A DNA stretch of 64,000 nucleotides from Melampsora larici-populina 98AG31 (lineage: Eukaryota; Basidiomycota; Pucciniomycetes; Pucciniales; Melampsoraceae), in NCBI RefSeq assembly GCF_000204055.1, contig NW_006768774.1, positions 631,079-695,078 on the forward strand, read 5' to 3'. Of the stretch, positions 45,101 through 55,843 are shown piece by piece. Position 1 is the first letter of the stretch. The number at the start of each line of letters is the position of its first letter. The notes beneath the pieces were generated by a model. That model did no database searches, was not told the DNA's origin, and saw nothing but the letters and a program-made list of their open reading frames with translations. Both the position numbers and the translations under genes were made by a program.

Positions 45101-45985
45101 CTCTACAGCCATACAAAATTCTAACCCGAGAAATGGAGGGTGATAAGCCCACAGGGTGTATGGTGTTAGTTAAATATGTACAACTCAAGGCGTCAATGGA
45201 AGAGCGACTCAAGAAAATGCACGAGAATGATCCATTGTTCCCAATGGTTGATATAATGATAAGTAAAATCACCTTATATCTCAATGAAGCCCTCGATTGC
45301 GACACACTTGTTCTAGCCAGCATTTTCCACCCAAGTCTACGAGTCCGTTTCTTTGCCCGCGCATTTGGGGAAGACTCGGCCAGTCATGATCGAGCAATGG
45401 AACTTTTAGAAAGTGTTTTTACACTTGAAAGCGAGGCGACCGACCTTCGTAATCAACCAGTCACCACAGTCTCAAGCAAATCGCCTGAGCCTGACAAAGG
45501 ATTTGGAGGGGACTTCTTGAACCTGTATGATGAGGTTGCAACATCCGGCAATATCAACGAGCTTGAACGATATATTCAAGGTGTTGATCCGATGTTATCT
45601 CCTGATGCAAACAACCCAGAACATGCACTAGACTGGTGGAGAGTGAGTACCCCTTCCTTTTTATTTAGTCATTCATTGTATCCCTTACTAATACACAAAA
45701 TTCTAAAGACTCATGGGTGTAAATACCCGGTTTTATCCATCTTGGCTCGGGATTATCTAGCAACGCCGGCTGCATCTGCTGCTCAAACCCCACTGAGGAT
45801 CAGTAATACGAGTCTGCACAGCAGAGCGAGGAGGATTGGTTCCTCGCATGATTGAAATGTTAGTCAGCAGTCAAATTTGGACACTTGAAGGTATTCCCTT
45901 AACTGGCGACTTTGGTGAAGTAGGGAAGGTACTAGAGTATGGCAAGAAGTTGATTGTAAAAAAAGTTAGGAAGAGTCATTTTTAG
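42198..45985 (+). pseudogene. hAT transposase with BED-like finger, lightly damaged
   Basis: Exons by eye: 42198-42509, 42584-42697, 42772-42918, 43001-43468, 43572-43786, 44001-44502, 44587-44775, 44886-45038, 45109-45642, 45709-45985. The N-terminus is disordered; then come a BED-type finger (YPCLWCHKVVR...LKVHRDG, about 43020-43095), the RNase H-like core (FCLIQDVWTVKGNLHAFIG; VSDSGSNNFTM), an acidic insert, and the hAT C-terminal dimerisation region (ALDWWR; KYPVLSILARDYLATPAAS). Two defects: after 43786 the donor reads AT|AAGT where frame logic wants AT|GTAAGT, and a single frameshift lies between about 45785 and 45820. The rest is open. Confidence 0.85.
43841..43918. repeat. Two back-to-back hairpins inside a transposase intron
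   Basis: 43881-43918 has 16-bp perfect arms (ATGCTCTCAAAAACAC and its complement) around CCGGAT. Directly before it, 43841-43879 has arms GGAACC..AAGCTC / GAGCTT.GGTTCC also around CCGGAT. Both lie in the intron with the defective donor. Confidence 0.8.
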
Positions 45986-46478
45986 ATTGGTCTTCTTCGA
46001 TTTTCACCTCTTTTTTAATCCCTTTTATCGTTTTCTCTACACTCTTTTACTTTGATTTAATTGATTTTGAATATACATATTTTTTCTTTTTTCATCACAG
46101 TCCTTACATTACATCAAGTTTGTTGAAATGTCTTTTTATTTGATTTTTCTTTATGTTTTATGTTTTCATTACGGTCTTTACATCACAAAACGTTTATTTT
46201 TAGGTTTCTCAACAGTCCTTACCTAAGAGTACCATTTCTTGATCTGCTTTTGTTTCCTTTACCTTGCCCAAAAATAAATTTAAAAAAAGTTTTTTTTTGG
46301 CCTGAAACGCTGCGAGGCGCTGCGAAAAAAAACTTCGCTTTCAGCTACTAAGTTGTGTGAGAAAAAAAAAGCCGCTGCGGCTCTAGCTACCTAGCTTGGT
46401 CACGGAAATGTCAAGTTGCGCTTCTGAAATACCGTCTAGCAGCGCTGCGAAGCGCTGCGAGCCAGACTTGCTCCAATC

Positions 46479-47305
46479 TTCTGTTTCAATCCCTTGTTGT
46501 GTGTCTCTTTCCGAAATCGGCTGTCTCTCATAGGGCCTCTCAAATCATTTGTGTTGAATCTTTCTTGTGCACGAGATTTGTGATAGTCCTCTCCCCAAAT
46601 ATTCTGTGCGATGTCCGTGAAAATCAAAGTTATGTTATCTGTCCATCCTTTCATGCTTGCCTCCGCGGAGGTCTGATAGTTCCAACACTCAATATGTACA
46701 AGTCAGACTGACTTGTACATCAGTTGATGCCTTCGACCCTCAGAGCCTTGCCAAAGAATATGATATTACTCGGATTATAACCTCTATTAATCCGAGTGAT
46801 TTCATGATGAATACCAAAGATTCGATCTTCAATCGAACCTTCCCACTTGATTGGTCTGCTCCGTGTGACCGAGAAGATCATCAATGAATATCATCGAAGA
46901 TCTTTGTGTTCTTTGGTCATCATTCAGCTTTCAGACTTGAAGGATCTGAATCCCTTTTGGGAATTTTTAACTTCTCAATATGATGACAAAGCCAAAGTTT
47001 GGCTTCAATCATTACTTTTGTCCTATTTGTCTTCTACGTGTGACCAAGAAGAGAAATTCGAAGAACATCGAAGTTCTTTGAAGTTTTGGTACAAGCTACA
47101 ATTCGATTTGTAGCTCATGTGGCTGTGATCACGCTTCATGGTCTCTCTCATCTCACAAAACTTCACTGTTATGTTTCACAATGTTAATTCAAGCGATTAA
47201 AAAATCAATATGTTCATTGCGAAGAACAATTTGAAAACATGAAGAGCCAAACCACACATAGACTCCCCCAATCAGGCTTGGGCGAGAGACACCAAAATGA
47301 TTGGT
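46479..47305. other. No gene recognised; one 27-bp palindrome
   Basis: Short ORFs only. 46694-46720 is an inverted repeat with 12-bp perfect arms (ATGTACAAGTCA / TGACTTGTACAT) around three bases. Confidence 0.45.
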
Positions 47306-48437
47306 TTACAAATAACCACACCCGCAAAAAAGGGCAGTACAAAGCGTTTCAGAGAAAACATTCATAGTTGAAATGAAAATACCCGCCTTCTCCTCGGCCA
47401 AATTCAAAGCTGTTTGGAGAATTTGGCTTCTTCGCAATCGGGCTTTGACGATTGAAAAGCCTTTTTCAATCGGGTTGAAGTCGGGGCTATAAGGCGGAAG
47501 ATATAGCAGACAAACCCCTCGGTATGCGCATAGCTCAGCAACACGGCCTCCATGATGTATTGGCGCATTATCCAAGACCAATAAGGAGTTCCGGGCCGGC
47601 CATGGGTTCATTGCAGGCAACTGGGAAAGAAGTGAATCATGAGATACCAAAAAAAAAGAAAAATGCGAGACAGGTAGTTCTGAAATAACTAACTAGATCT
47701 TCCTCCAAGAAAGATTCAAAATCTATGCGGGAATAACCACCTGTCTGAACTTTACAAGCGAGGACCCCATCCATCGATATCGCAGGGAGTACTGAAAAAC
47801 GAACGGCCGCTGTTGGCCTTTGCAGTCGAGAGGTTCTTTGACCAACAGGAGCTCGTCCATAGTCACGATATAGTCAACGTTTGCTGATGGCACTCTCATC
47901 TGTTTGAAAGTGAAAACAGATGATCAGTGTTTCAGATACAAATATGAACTAGTCATGCGTAGAACAAAAAGTACCTGTAAACACTAGGCACCTGGGGTCG
48001 ATATCATGAATGCGCTCTATGTAAGCACCTCGAGCTTCATCTGATTGGTTTGGGTGTACCGTCCTGGATTTTTTTTGTGTCCAGCAAAGCCGATTACGTA
48101 GCTCATTCGATAGCGTCATAGTGGTCACTCGTAGGCCAAAAGTATCAAACAGCTTGGTTTGTAACTCGTCTAGGTAAAGAGTTGGGTCGAGACAAAGGGA
48201 GTCGAGTATGAAAGTCTTTTCCGCTGGTCCCAAACTCGCAGGAGCACCTTGAGCCATGTGGTCCACTGGGTTGGTTACCACAGCTCGAGTCCGCTGATAT
48301 AGAGAGAACCAGCGGCAAACCGAGGTCAGGGAGAGACCCATGCCCAGGGTAGTGATGATGTCATGAAACCGCATTCCTTGAAGGACCATTCTGACTACGA
48401 CAACCTTGACATCCACGCTGAATACGTTTTTGGGCAT
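47306..48437 (-). pseudogene. Tc1/IS630-like (DD34E) transposase, one stop
   Basis: Three exons: 48437-47975, 47899-47694 and 47620-47306. Helix-turn-helix regions at the N-terminus (VVRMVLQGMRFHDIIT; SLTSVCRWF) are followed by a DDE_3 catalytic domain. The first Asp is built from G|AT across intron 1 (DESAISK), the second is in LVLDNAPIHH and the Glu in SPDFNPIEKGF, 34 residues later. TGA at 47874-47876 (KR*LYRDYGRAP) equals CGA to TGA. The exon borders match those of 60878-62237 exactly (exon 2 is 206 nt in both). It would cut and paste its own element; TIRs were not found. Confidence 0.85.
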
Positions 48438-49827
48438 CTGATAGAAAAAAAGAGGAAGATGAGTGTCAGGCCCAGTAGCACATTAGTCAAAATTGGCTCA
48501 CCACGGCCAAAATGGTTCCAGGAAGGGGCTCAAAAGGCAAAGTCAGAGTGAGAAAGTGACGGTGGATAACAAAAAATTAGAAAATGGAACTGAGAGAAAG
48601 GAAAAGAGAAGGGCGGAGAAAGAACTGGAACTTCGTGGGGAGTCAAAACAGTATGTACATACCACTGCGGTTATTCTGTCAGATGATGAGATTCGCAGTT
48701 TTGAGATATGGACAGTAACAGAGAATCAACAGCCTCTGACAGCTCTCACACGGTTTTGGGAGCAAAAAAAGGGTTTCATCGGGTTTTTACCTGTGGAGAT
48801 TTAAATCCGGGTGCAACACATTTGCATCATTTTCTACCGTTAGTACTTTTAACAGCTGTATGCTCAGATCTACCTTCCCTCGGACTGTGTGTCCCAGAAA
48901 TCATTCCGAGGCATACTTTGGCCACAGAGATTGCCCCGGATCACTCACTCGGACACCACATCCAAGTCCACTGCAATCCGAGGATACTTCAGATTTTCCA
49001 ACCTGAGGCATCTTTGTTGGCAGTGCCTGGCCCAGTGGTGACATAACATGTTTTACTGGTTTACCTCCTTGACATGCCATTCAAGACAGAATTGACACCT
49101 GTGGTGGTATTTGTCAGTCAGTATGTTTTTTAATTTTGCCAATCAATAGGTTTTTTGTTGGTAAGATAGCCAAAATCTCAATCACCTGATTGATATGTTT
49201 CTTGTTGAATGGCTGGGCTTCCTGGGATCCTAACCACTGGCCAAGATCTGTTCAACAGCTGCTGAGACTTTTTTTAGTATTGTATCAATCCACTAGTATA
49301 TCCAAATCATAGCCTTGACAAGTCCTTTCACCACCTTCCCTGTCTCTTGTAGTGTATTTACCTCAGCTATGCTATACTCCAAGCCCACCAGTAAGTATAG
49401 GATAGTGCAGTGCAATGTGTTCTTGCAGATCCGGCCGACTTCTCAAGCCTAGCAAGCCAACTCAGACTAGGTTTGAGTTGGCTTTTGAAGCCCCAGGCTT
49501 GGGTTTGCCAAAAGTTTTGGGGCCCACAAATTTGGAGTTAAGCTTCAGTAAGGCATATTTGGGGCTGACCACCAGGGATGCTTCACATAAGTCAAGAGGA
49601 ACCCCGACCTTTTTAAAGTGATCGGGTGTGTGCATCAACATACCACCTCAAGTTGGTGAGAAGCTACACGTCAAGTTTTGATTTCCAAACATCTGGATGG
49701 TGACCATAACATAATTTAACAAAAAAAACTTATGTAAGAATTCCAAATTGTACAACATATATTATTAAGTATATACGACAGAAATCTATTGTGTGAGCTC
49801 TGTAAATCTATCCTCCGCATCCTTTAG
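48438..49827. other. No gene recognised
   Basis: 1.39 kb between the transposase and the end of MRS2. A Lys/Glu-rich ORF (48493-48804) and a 112-codon ORF (48708-49046) overlap and have no domain or splice support. Confidence 0.45.
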
Positions 49828-52379
49828 TCAATCTTTACACTTTGACCAAAACCTTCTAGTCTTACTACTATCTCTCATACCTCCATCCCAGTCTAATACA
49901 CCACCAACTCGACCATTTCTTTGTTGTTGATAGCGGTGTTGTAACACTTGATGACTACCATCACTTCTTTGCGAAACTTGAGCTTCACTCAATCCAATTC
50001 TCCTAAGTCGATGTAATCTCATTAATCCATATCCAATTACACAGCTTACTGTAGCAATTGAAGCACACGTAATTCCCAAGAATGCATATGGTTCATTTTC
50101 TAAGTTGGTACGAAGATTCATCCCGAAAAAACCTAATTATTTTTCCCCACAGAAAAAGGGATCAAAAAGGTCATGAGAAAAGCTTGTCTCAAAATGACTG
50201 TCGCGGCAGTCTTCTTAGTTCAGCCAAGACGCCTCACCTGCTACCAAGGCTCCAGTTCCGAGACCCATTGTACCAATCGAAACTTTCAAGTCCAAAGCCA
50301 ACAAAGTGTTCCGATTTGAGTCCAAAATCAACTCAATGATTTCTTCTGTGCTCTTGATGTTAGTCTAATTACGTGATTTGGTATCAGAGGGGGTTTGAAC
50401 CAGTAGAGGCCGAAGAGATGCCGTGAAGTGATGTGCGGAAGAGTAGTAGAACATGGAGATGTTGGAGTTAGTATCGCTTAACAAGCTCAGACGTTTTGCG
50501 AAATAAACAAAACAGACGAACCAAGATTGACTTGCCCTAGGAAAGCGGAATAACACATTCGAAGCAAGAAAAAGACACGATGATCAGAGCCTCGACGAGA
50601 TTTGACATTTGAAGAAAAGCTTGATAACAGAGTTCAGTTGATAATGAAAGTACCGACCTCATGGACAATCTCTTCAACGTATTTTGAAAAAGATTCTAAC
50701 AGCTGTTCGAGTTCTTCGTGATCATCTGGCGCACGTGGGGCTCGGTCCAAGATCTTCTCGGTCAGATAAGCATTAGCCATATCTTGATCTGTATCATATG
50801 GTCATCACCCAGAAGAAACCTATCAGCGACATTTGCCAAGTAGGATAACTGAGGAAGGGCGTCCGCTCACCATTCTCGAGGATCTCATCTAAACATTCTT
50901 GTACAAGTACAGCCCGGCTGTTGAAGGATGACAACCGGCGTGAGTACAACAGTAGTTGCTTCAATTTGTCCCTCTCTGTTACACAATTCGAAGGTCATGT
51001 GTCAAAAAGTGAAAGTGGAAATTTCGAAAGATAACTTTTCAAAGATATATGAGACGCGTGATCGGTTTTGAGCGTTTTGCAAGGGTTTCTTTTGAAATGA
51101 ATTGCAAGGCAAAAGAAGAAGAGAAATTCAGAGGGGAAAGAGAAATTAAGCTGACCAATGTTTCTTTCCAATCCGTCCAACAAACTTGATACCAACGTCT
51201 TGAGTACCCCCAGCTCACCTTCGAGGCTGGATGCCACTGATCCCAGCATCGTTTCTAGAGCTCTTTTTGAGTGCGAACAACCAATTCAGTGAAAATCCAT
51301 ACAAAAGGATACCATAATCTGCAGAAAAAAGAAAGACTCACCTAAATTCGTAAGGTAGATCAGTTCCTATAGGTGAGGATGTAGAAGTCCCTGGCGTGGA
51401 CTGTCTTGGATGTGCCAGGTTAGGTTCACGTAAGTTTTTGAGTAAGTTGTGTGCAAAAGCCGAGCGGATCACGAATTGAGGTTTTTCAGGTTCATTCTCT
51501 GACGATGGTGATGGTGGAGAGATTGAAACTGATGGTAAGCTTGAATGGTCGAAAAGAATGACTGAATCTGCTTTGATCAGAGCTCGAATATTATGTACGT
51601 TGAACTAGATAAGTCATCGACATGGATGTCAGTCGAACAATCATATCTGTAAACAAAAGAGTATCATATTAAGCAGAGGTGAATCGAGTGTGATTGTACT
51701 TGCGATGATTGCTTCATCTCGAACCAAGATCGATGGGACTACGTTTGAGATGCGTGAATCAATGCGCCTCAAGTCTCGCGGCTGCATCAAAAGTAATCAT
51801 TCAAATTCAATTATTCCATCCTTTTGCTTTCAATCAACACTGGAACACCTGTAAAAAGGATATGGGTTAACCCACCTGTAGCCCGTTTTGTGCGCATATT
51901 TCGCTTTTAGACATAGAATGACTTGATGACACATTTCCTACCGCGTCCAAAAAAGTAACCAAGGTAAGAATGGGGATTGTTGAGAGTTGCACACATGGTC
52001 ACACACCCTTCGAGTCAATCTCTGTACATCTTATTGTCCAATTATCCTCCCTCCTACTGGTAGTTCGAGGGAAAGCGTCTGTAGCCTTCCGTAGCCGGTC
52101 AATTGCATCCTCAGACTCAAGACTAGAGGTATTATTTGAAAGATGAGCTGTTGGATTATTCAAATCAGGTAAATCTCTTGTCGGGATTGAATGAGGAAGG
52201 ATTTCAGGATGAGTCCGTCGTAAGAAAGATGAAGTTGAAGTTGGATGAGTATGAAGTCTGAATTCGAGAGTACGATGAGAAGGTAAGAAAGAAGGGATTG
52301 GTTTATGAGACGATGATGATGAAGTTGATTTGATAGTCGAAAGTGAGAATGTTCGATGACTGAAGCGCTTGACCGTCAT
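49828..52379 (-). CDS. MRS2: MRS2 mitochondrial Mg2+ channel
   Basis: Nine exons: 52379-52007, 51937-51876, 51781-51704, 51604-51342, 51262-51156, 50975-50871, 50788-50658, 50364-50238 and 50132-49828, closing in frame to 516 residues. This is the CorA-type channel of the inner mitochondrial membrane that imports Mg2+. Visible: a Ser/Arg-rich presequence (MTVKRFSHRTFSLS), RDLRRIDSRISNVVPSILVR, HNIRALIKADSV, a long helical region, then TM1 ending in the signature FFGMNL and TM2 (AFLGITCASIATVSCVIGYGL). Intron 3 appears to use a GC donor (ATC|GCAAGT). An upstream in-frame ATG at 52457 would add 26 residues. It is divergent from LSG1. Confidence 0.92.
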
Positions 52380-52572
52380 AGTTCTTGATGACCTACTGAA
52401 TTGAATGCGCGGGTGTGTATGTAAAAATTGGACAACCATTTTTTCGAACTTACCCAAAATATTATGTATCTTAAGCTCTACCCTTAAGCCTTGTCTAAGA
52501 CACCTTCACTCAAAATTTCACATTCATCACCACTTTTTTCATCAGAGTACCATTCACGGTCATCAAATCAAA
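52380..52572. promoter_or_regulatory. Shared MRS2/LSG1 divergent promoter
   Basis: The two start codons face away from each other with only 193 bp between them (115 bp if MRS2 starts at 52457), so the promoters must overlap. No specific factor site is assigned. Confidence 0.55.
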
Positions 52573-54829
52573 ATGGTCAGCCTTTCCAAATCATTCAAAC
52601 ACCATCATCACATTTGACTAACCCATCCAGACTTTCTACAGCCACCTCCAAAAAAACAAACACACAACCATGGACTGGGAAAAGCCATCATGAACCATCG
52701 AGCCAAAAGTCGAGTGGTCGACCGAGAAAGAGAATTGGTCAGTCTGATTTTCTGCATCCAAAACACATGAACATTGCATCATATACTGATTATATTCGAA
52801 TAGCATACCACAGAAGTTTATGACAACAAACCCATCTCAGTGACTCAAGAAAATGATCTGGAGAACTTCCTCAACACAGCTGCTCTTGCCGGTACAGATT
52901 TCACTGCCGAACGTCAAAATATTACCATCCTTCCTGGGACCGGTCCTGGTTCATCTTCTACGGCTGCAGATCCATATTTACTAACACCGGCTGAGCAAGC
53001 TAAGTTAGAAGCTGTACATCGTGAACATCAAAGTCTTTTACAAGTGCCTCGCCGTCCGATTTGGTCTAGAGACACTACTCCAGCTCAACTCGAAAGAGCC
53101 GAACGTGATGCATTCTTAGCTTGGCGTAAAGGATTGGCGGAATTAACTGATCAACAATCATTATTACTTACTCCGTTCGAACGAAACTTGGAAGTTTGGC
53201 GTCAACTTTGGCGTGTTCTAGAACGTAGTAAACTGATTGTTCAAATTGTTGATGCGCGTAATCCACTTCGGTTCAGGTGTCAAGATCTTGAAAAATATGT
53301 AGAAGAACTATCAAAGTTAGAAGATAACCCCTTCGCTGCTCCTCGAAAGAATTTGTTGCTCATCAATAAATCGGATCTTCTCTCGGAATATCAACGAGAA
53401 GTGTGGGCTGATTATCTTGAAGGACAAAATGTCGAATATGCATTTTTCTCGGCTGCTGATGCCGCTGCTTTACAAGAAGAAGAAGCAGACGAAACCGCTC
53501 AAGCAGATCAAAGTTCCGACGGAAGTTCTTCTGGAGAACATGGTGATCATGAAGAAAGTGATGATGAGGAAGAGAAGGAAGAGGATAACGAAGCGATTGG
53601 TAAGTTGAGTCTTCTTACTTGTCGTTTGTTCTGGCAGTTACAAAGGAATCTGAATATCCAGGCCGGATCACAAGTTTCTCGAACTGACCAATGCTCTGCC
53701 TGCTACACAAACAGTCGGACCTCCGCAACTGAGTTCCACTTCCACGCAAGTCGATAGTAATCTTGCTATTCCTCAATCAGCGCCCAATCCTTCAGCTAGC
53801 AAGTCATCTCGCAAAGACCGTACGAAAATATTGACAGTCGAAGAACTCGAGGACTTATTCATTCTTCACGCTCAAGATGACCCTACGCCTACCAAGCCTG
53901 ATGCCGCCCATGATTCTTCTACGCTATCAGATCCAACGGATACTGAAACAGTGAAGAAACTCGTAGTGGGTTTAGTTGGATATCCCAACGTTGGTAAATC
54001 ATCCACCATCAATGCACTCGTTGGCGCCAAGAAAGTATCAGTATCCGCAACACCCGGAAAGACGAAACATTTCCAGACCATTCACCTATCACCGCGTGTC
54101 ATCCTCTGTGATTGCCCTGGTCTAGTCTTCCCGCAGTTTGCCTCCACAAAGGCTGAACTCGTTTGTGATGGTGTGTTACCAATCGATCAGATGCGCGAAC
54201 ACACTGGGCCTGTCGGGCTTCTCGTTCGACGAATCCCTCGCGCGATCCTCGAGGCTACCTATGGTCTTCAATTCAACCCAGACGAAGACGTGACTGCTAC
54301 AGCGCTCCTGTGCGCTTATGCCGTCGCGCGGGGTTTGTCTACCGGTGGTGGTGGACAAGGTCGCCCTGACGAATCACGTGCTGCTCGTCCGATCCTCAAG
54401 GACTATGTCAATGCCCGACTCTTGTATTGTGAACCCCCGCCAGTACCTGGAATCAAGCCAGATGAGTTCAATGCCGCTGGCTTACGTTCCAACATCGTCC
54501 CACGCAAGCTGGCACCTATCAACCGAGTCCCAGTCAATGCCGATACCTACATTCGACCTACTGGCTCGCGACGAGCGGATGCTTTGGATCAAAGTTTCTT
54601 CCAATCGGTGGCCCTTCATGGTGTTGCACCCGTTCCATCTGCACACTTTCTAGTCAAAGGTCGTGCCGCTCAACTCGATTGTCCAACTCGTTTGAGACTT
54701 GTACCAGGGGAGGTACAGGTACTAGGACCGAATGGCTTGCCCGTCACAGGTAAGAACAGTAAGAAGCATTTCAAAGGCAAATCAAAGCGGACAAAGATGA
54801 GGAGTGGTAAAGGTTATGATGAGTTTTGA
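52573..54829 (+). CDS. LSG1: LSG1, cytoplasmic 60S-maturation GTPase
   Basis: Exons 52573-52575 (the ATG alone), 52642-52737, 52804-53599 and 53715-54829 give 669 residues. Lsg1 releases the export adaptor Nmd3 from pre-60S ribosomes in the cytoplasm. Conserved stretches: GLGKAIMNHRAKSR, SVTQENDLENFLNTAALAGTDFTAER, then circularly permuted GTPase motifs with G4 NKSD (about 53370) before G1 GYPNVGKSS (53983-54009) and G3 DCPGL (54112-54126). An acidic insert lies before intron 3. The C-terminus is basic (KHFKGKSKRTKMRSGKGYDEF). Introns 1 and 2 start GTCAGC/GTCAGT and have branch-like TGACTAAC/TACTGAT. The intron 3 acceptor (53714) was chosen for frame; 53661 is the alternative. Confidence 0.93.
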
Positions 54830-55843
54830 TTTGTACTGTCGATATTCATCTCGGGTTCAATGAGTTTGTCGACGCACTTTTCCTTGCTTTACTCCTTTGA
54901 AAATGCCCCGCTCTCTTGTATCTCAGATGTACGTCTGTGCACAATTCAGCATCAGATATATATAATTAGAAACACAATATAGTGACTCAATCAACATTTT
55001 GGTGTATGGTGTCCCATAATCATGCAAAATCATACACTCAATGTGGTATATCAATCTACTTTCAGCCTGAAATAATGCATGAGGTTGACCCTGGCTGAGT
55101 CTCCCAATCCATCATCCAAAGTCAACGTTGGACTTGACACCATTTATTCGAGTAGAGCCCCAAAACTCACAAGCGGCGTATTCTAGGTACGTTTGAAATT
55201 GTAGGCGTGGTCCTAGCATGTACCAAGAAATTATACATTGAACATTTGCTCCCTTGAGTATTTTTCAATTAACCCCCAACAAAAAAAACTGCAACGCTCA
55301 CTGACAAGTGACCTTAAATCACCTCAAACATCATTGAAACCATTATCAATTCAAGCTCCCCTGACCTTACCAATATTGGCTCTGTCATGTTTGCAAAGCA
55401 GACTGAAAAAAATCAATTTTATCTTAGACACAAATCCTCAAATGTCACTGAGTAATCAGGATATCTCACTCAATCTTTCAACCTGCTTGTGATAGGTCAC
55501 ACACAACTCTTTCTTACTAACACATCCATTACCTCTGTCAACTTTCAGACAAGTTATATGAAAATGCCATCATTTTTCAAGTCAAGGGCAAGCAATGAGA
55601 GAAATTCAGCGAATTTTCATTCCCATACGCTGGGTATGAATGATTCTCTATGATGTAAATCTAAGTACCGTGTGTTTTAAAATGCTACTATCACAACACC
55701 ATTCTATAACCCAAAATTTTGTGATGGCATATTCTATCTTTTAAACCAAGGGCTATCACTCAGACCGACTAGCAATGTACATCTATACTCATAGCAGCAT
55801 TCTTTCCCTTTAATAGCTTACAATTCTACGATGTAGATTGAAC
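54830..55843. other. Convergent 3' region, no gene recognised
   Basis: About 1 kb between the 3' ends of LSG1 (+) and the FHIP-like gene (-). Only short ORFs; it should hold both terminators. Confidence 0.5.

Larger units (their letters stand above)
41440..46470 (+). mobile_element. hAT DNA transposon, complete with TIRs
   Basis: Inverted termini CAAGTCTGGCTCGCAGCG (left) and CGCTGCGAGCCAGACTTG (right) match over 18 bp. They are flanked by the 8-bp direct repeat CTCCAATC (41433-41440, 46471-46478), as expected for hAT; one C is shared by TIR and duplication at the left. The subterminal zones are GC-rich and full of GCGC motifs (41450-41560, 46300-46455), possible transposase-binding sites. 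The element carries one spliced transposase gene. Confidence 0.92.

Noticed and set aside
13975..47876. Reassigned TGA codon (many in-frame TGAs in otherwise open frames)
   Set aside because: LSG1, MRS2 and the intact transposase end at TGA or contain no internal TGA, and the in-frame TGAs occur only in elements and pseudogenes with former CpG context.
48493..49046. Two overlapping ORFs upstream of the broken Tc1-like transposase
   Set aside because: Low-complexity Lys/Glu content or no domain, and no splice evidence.
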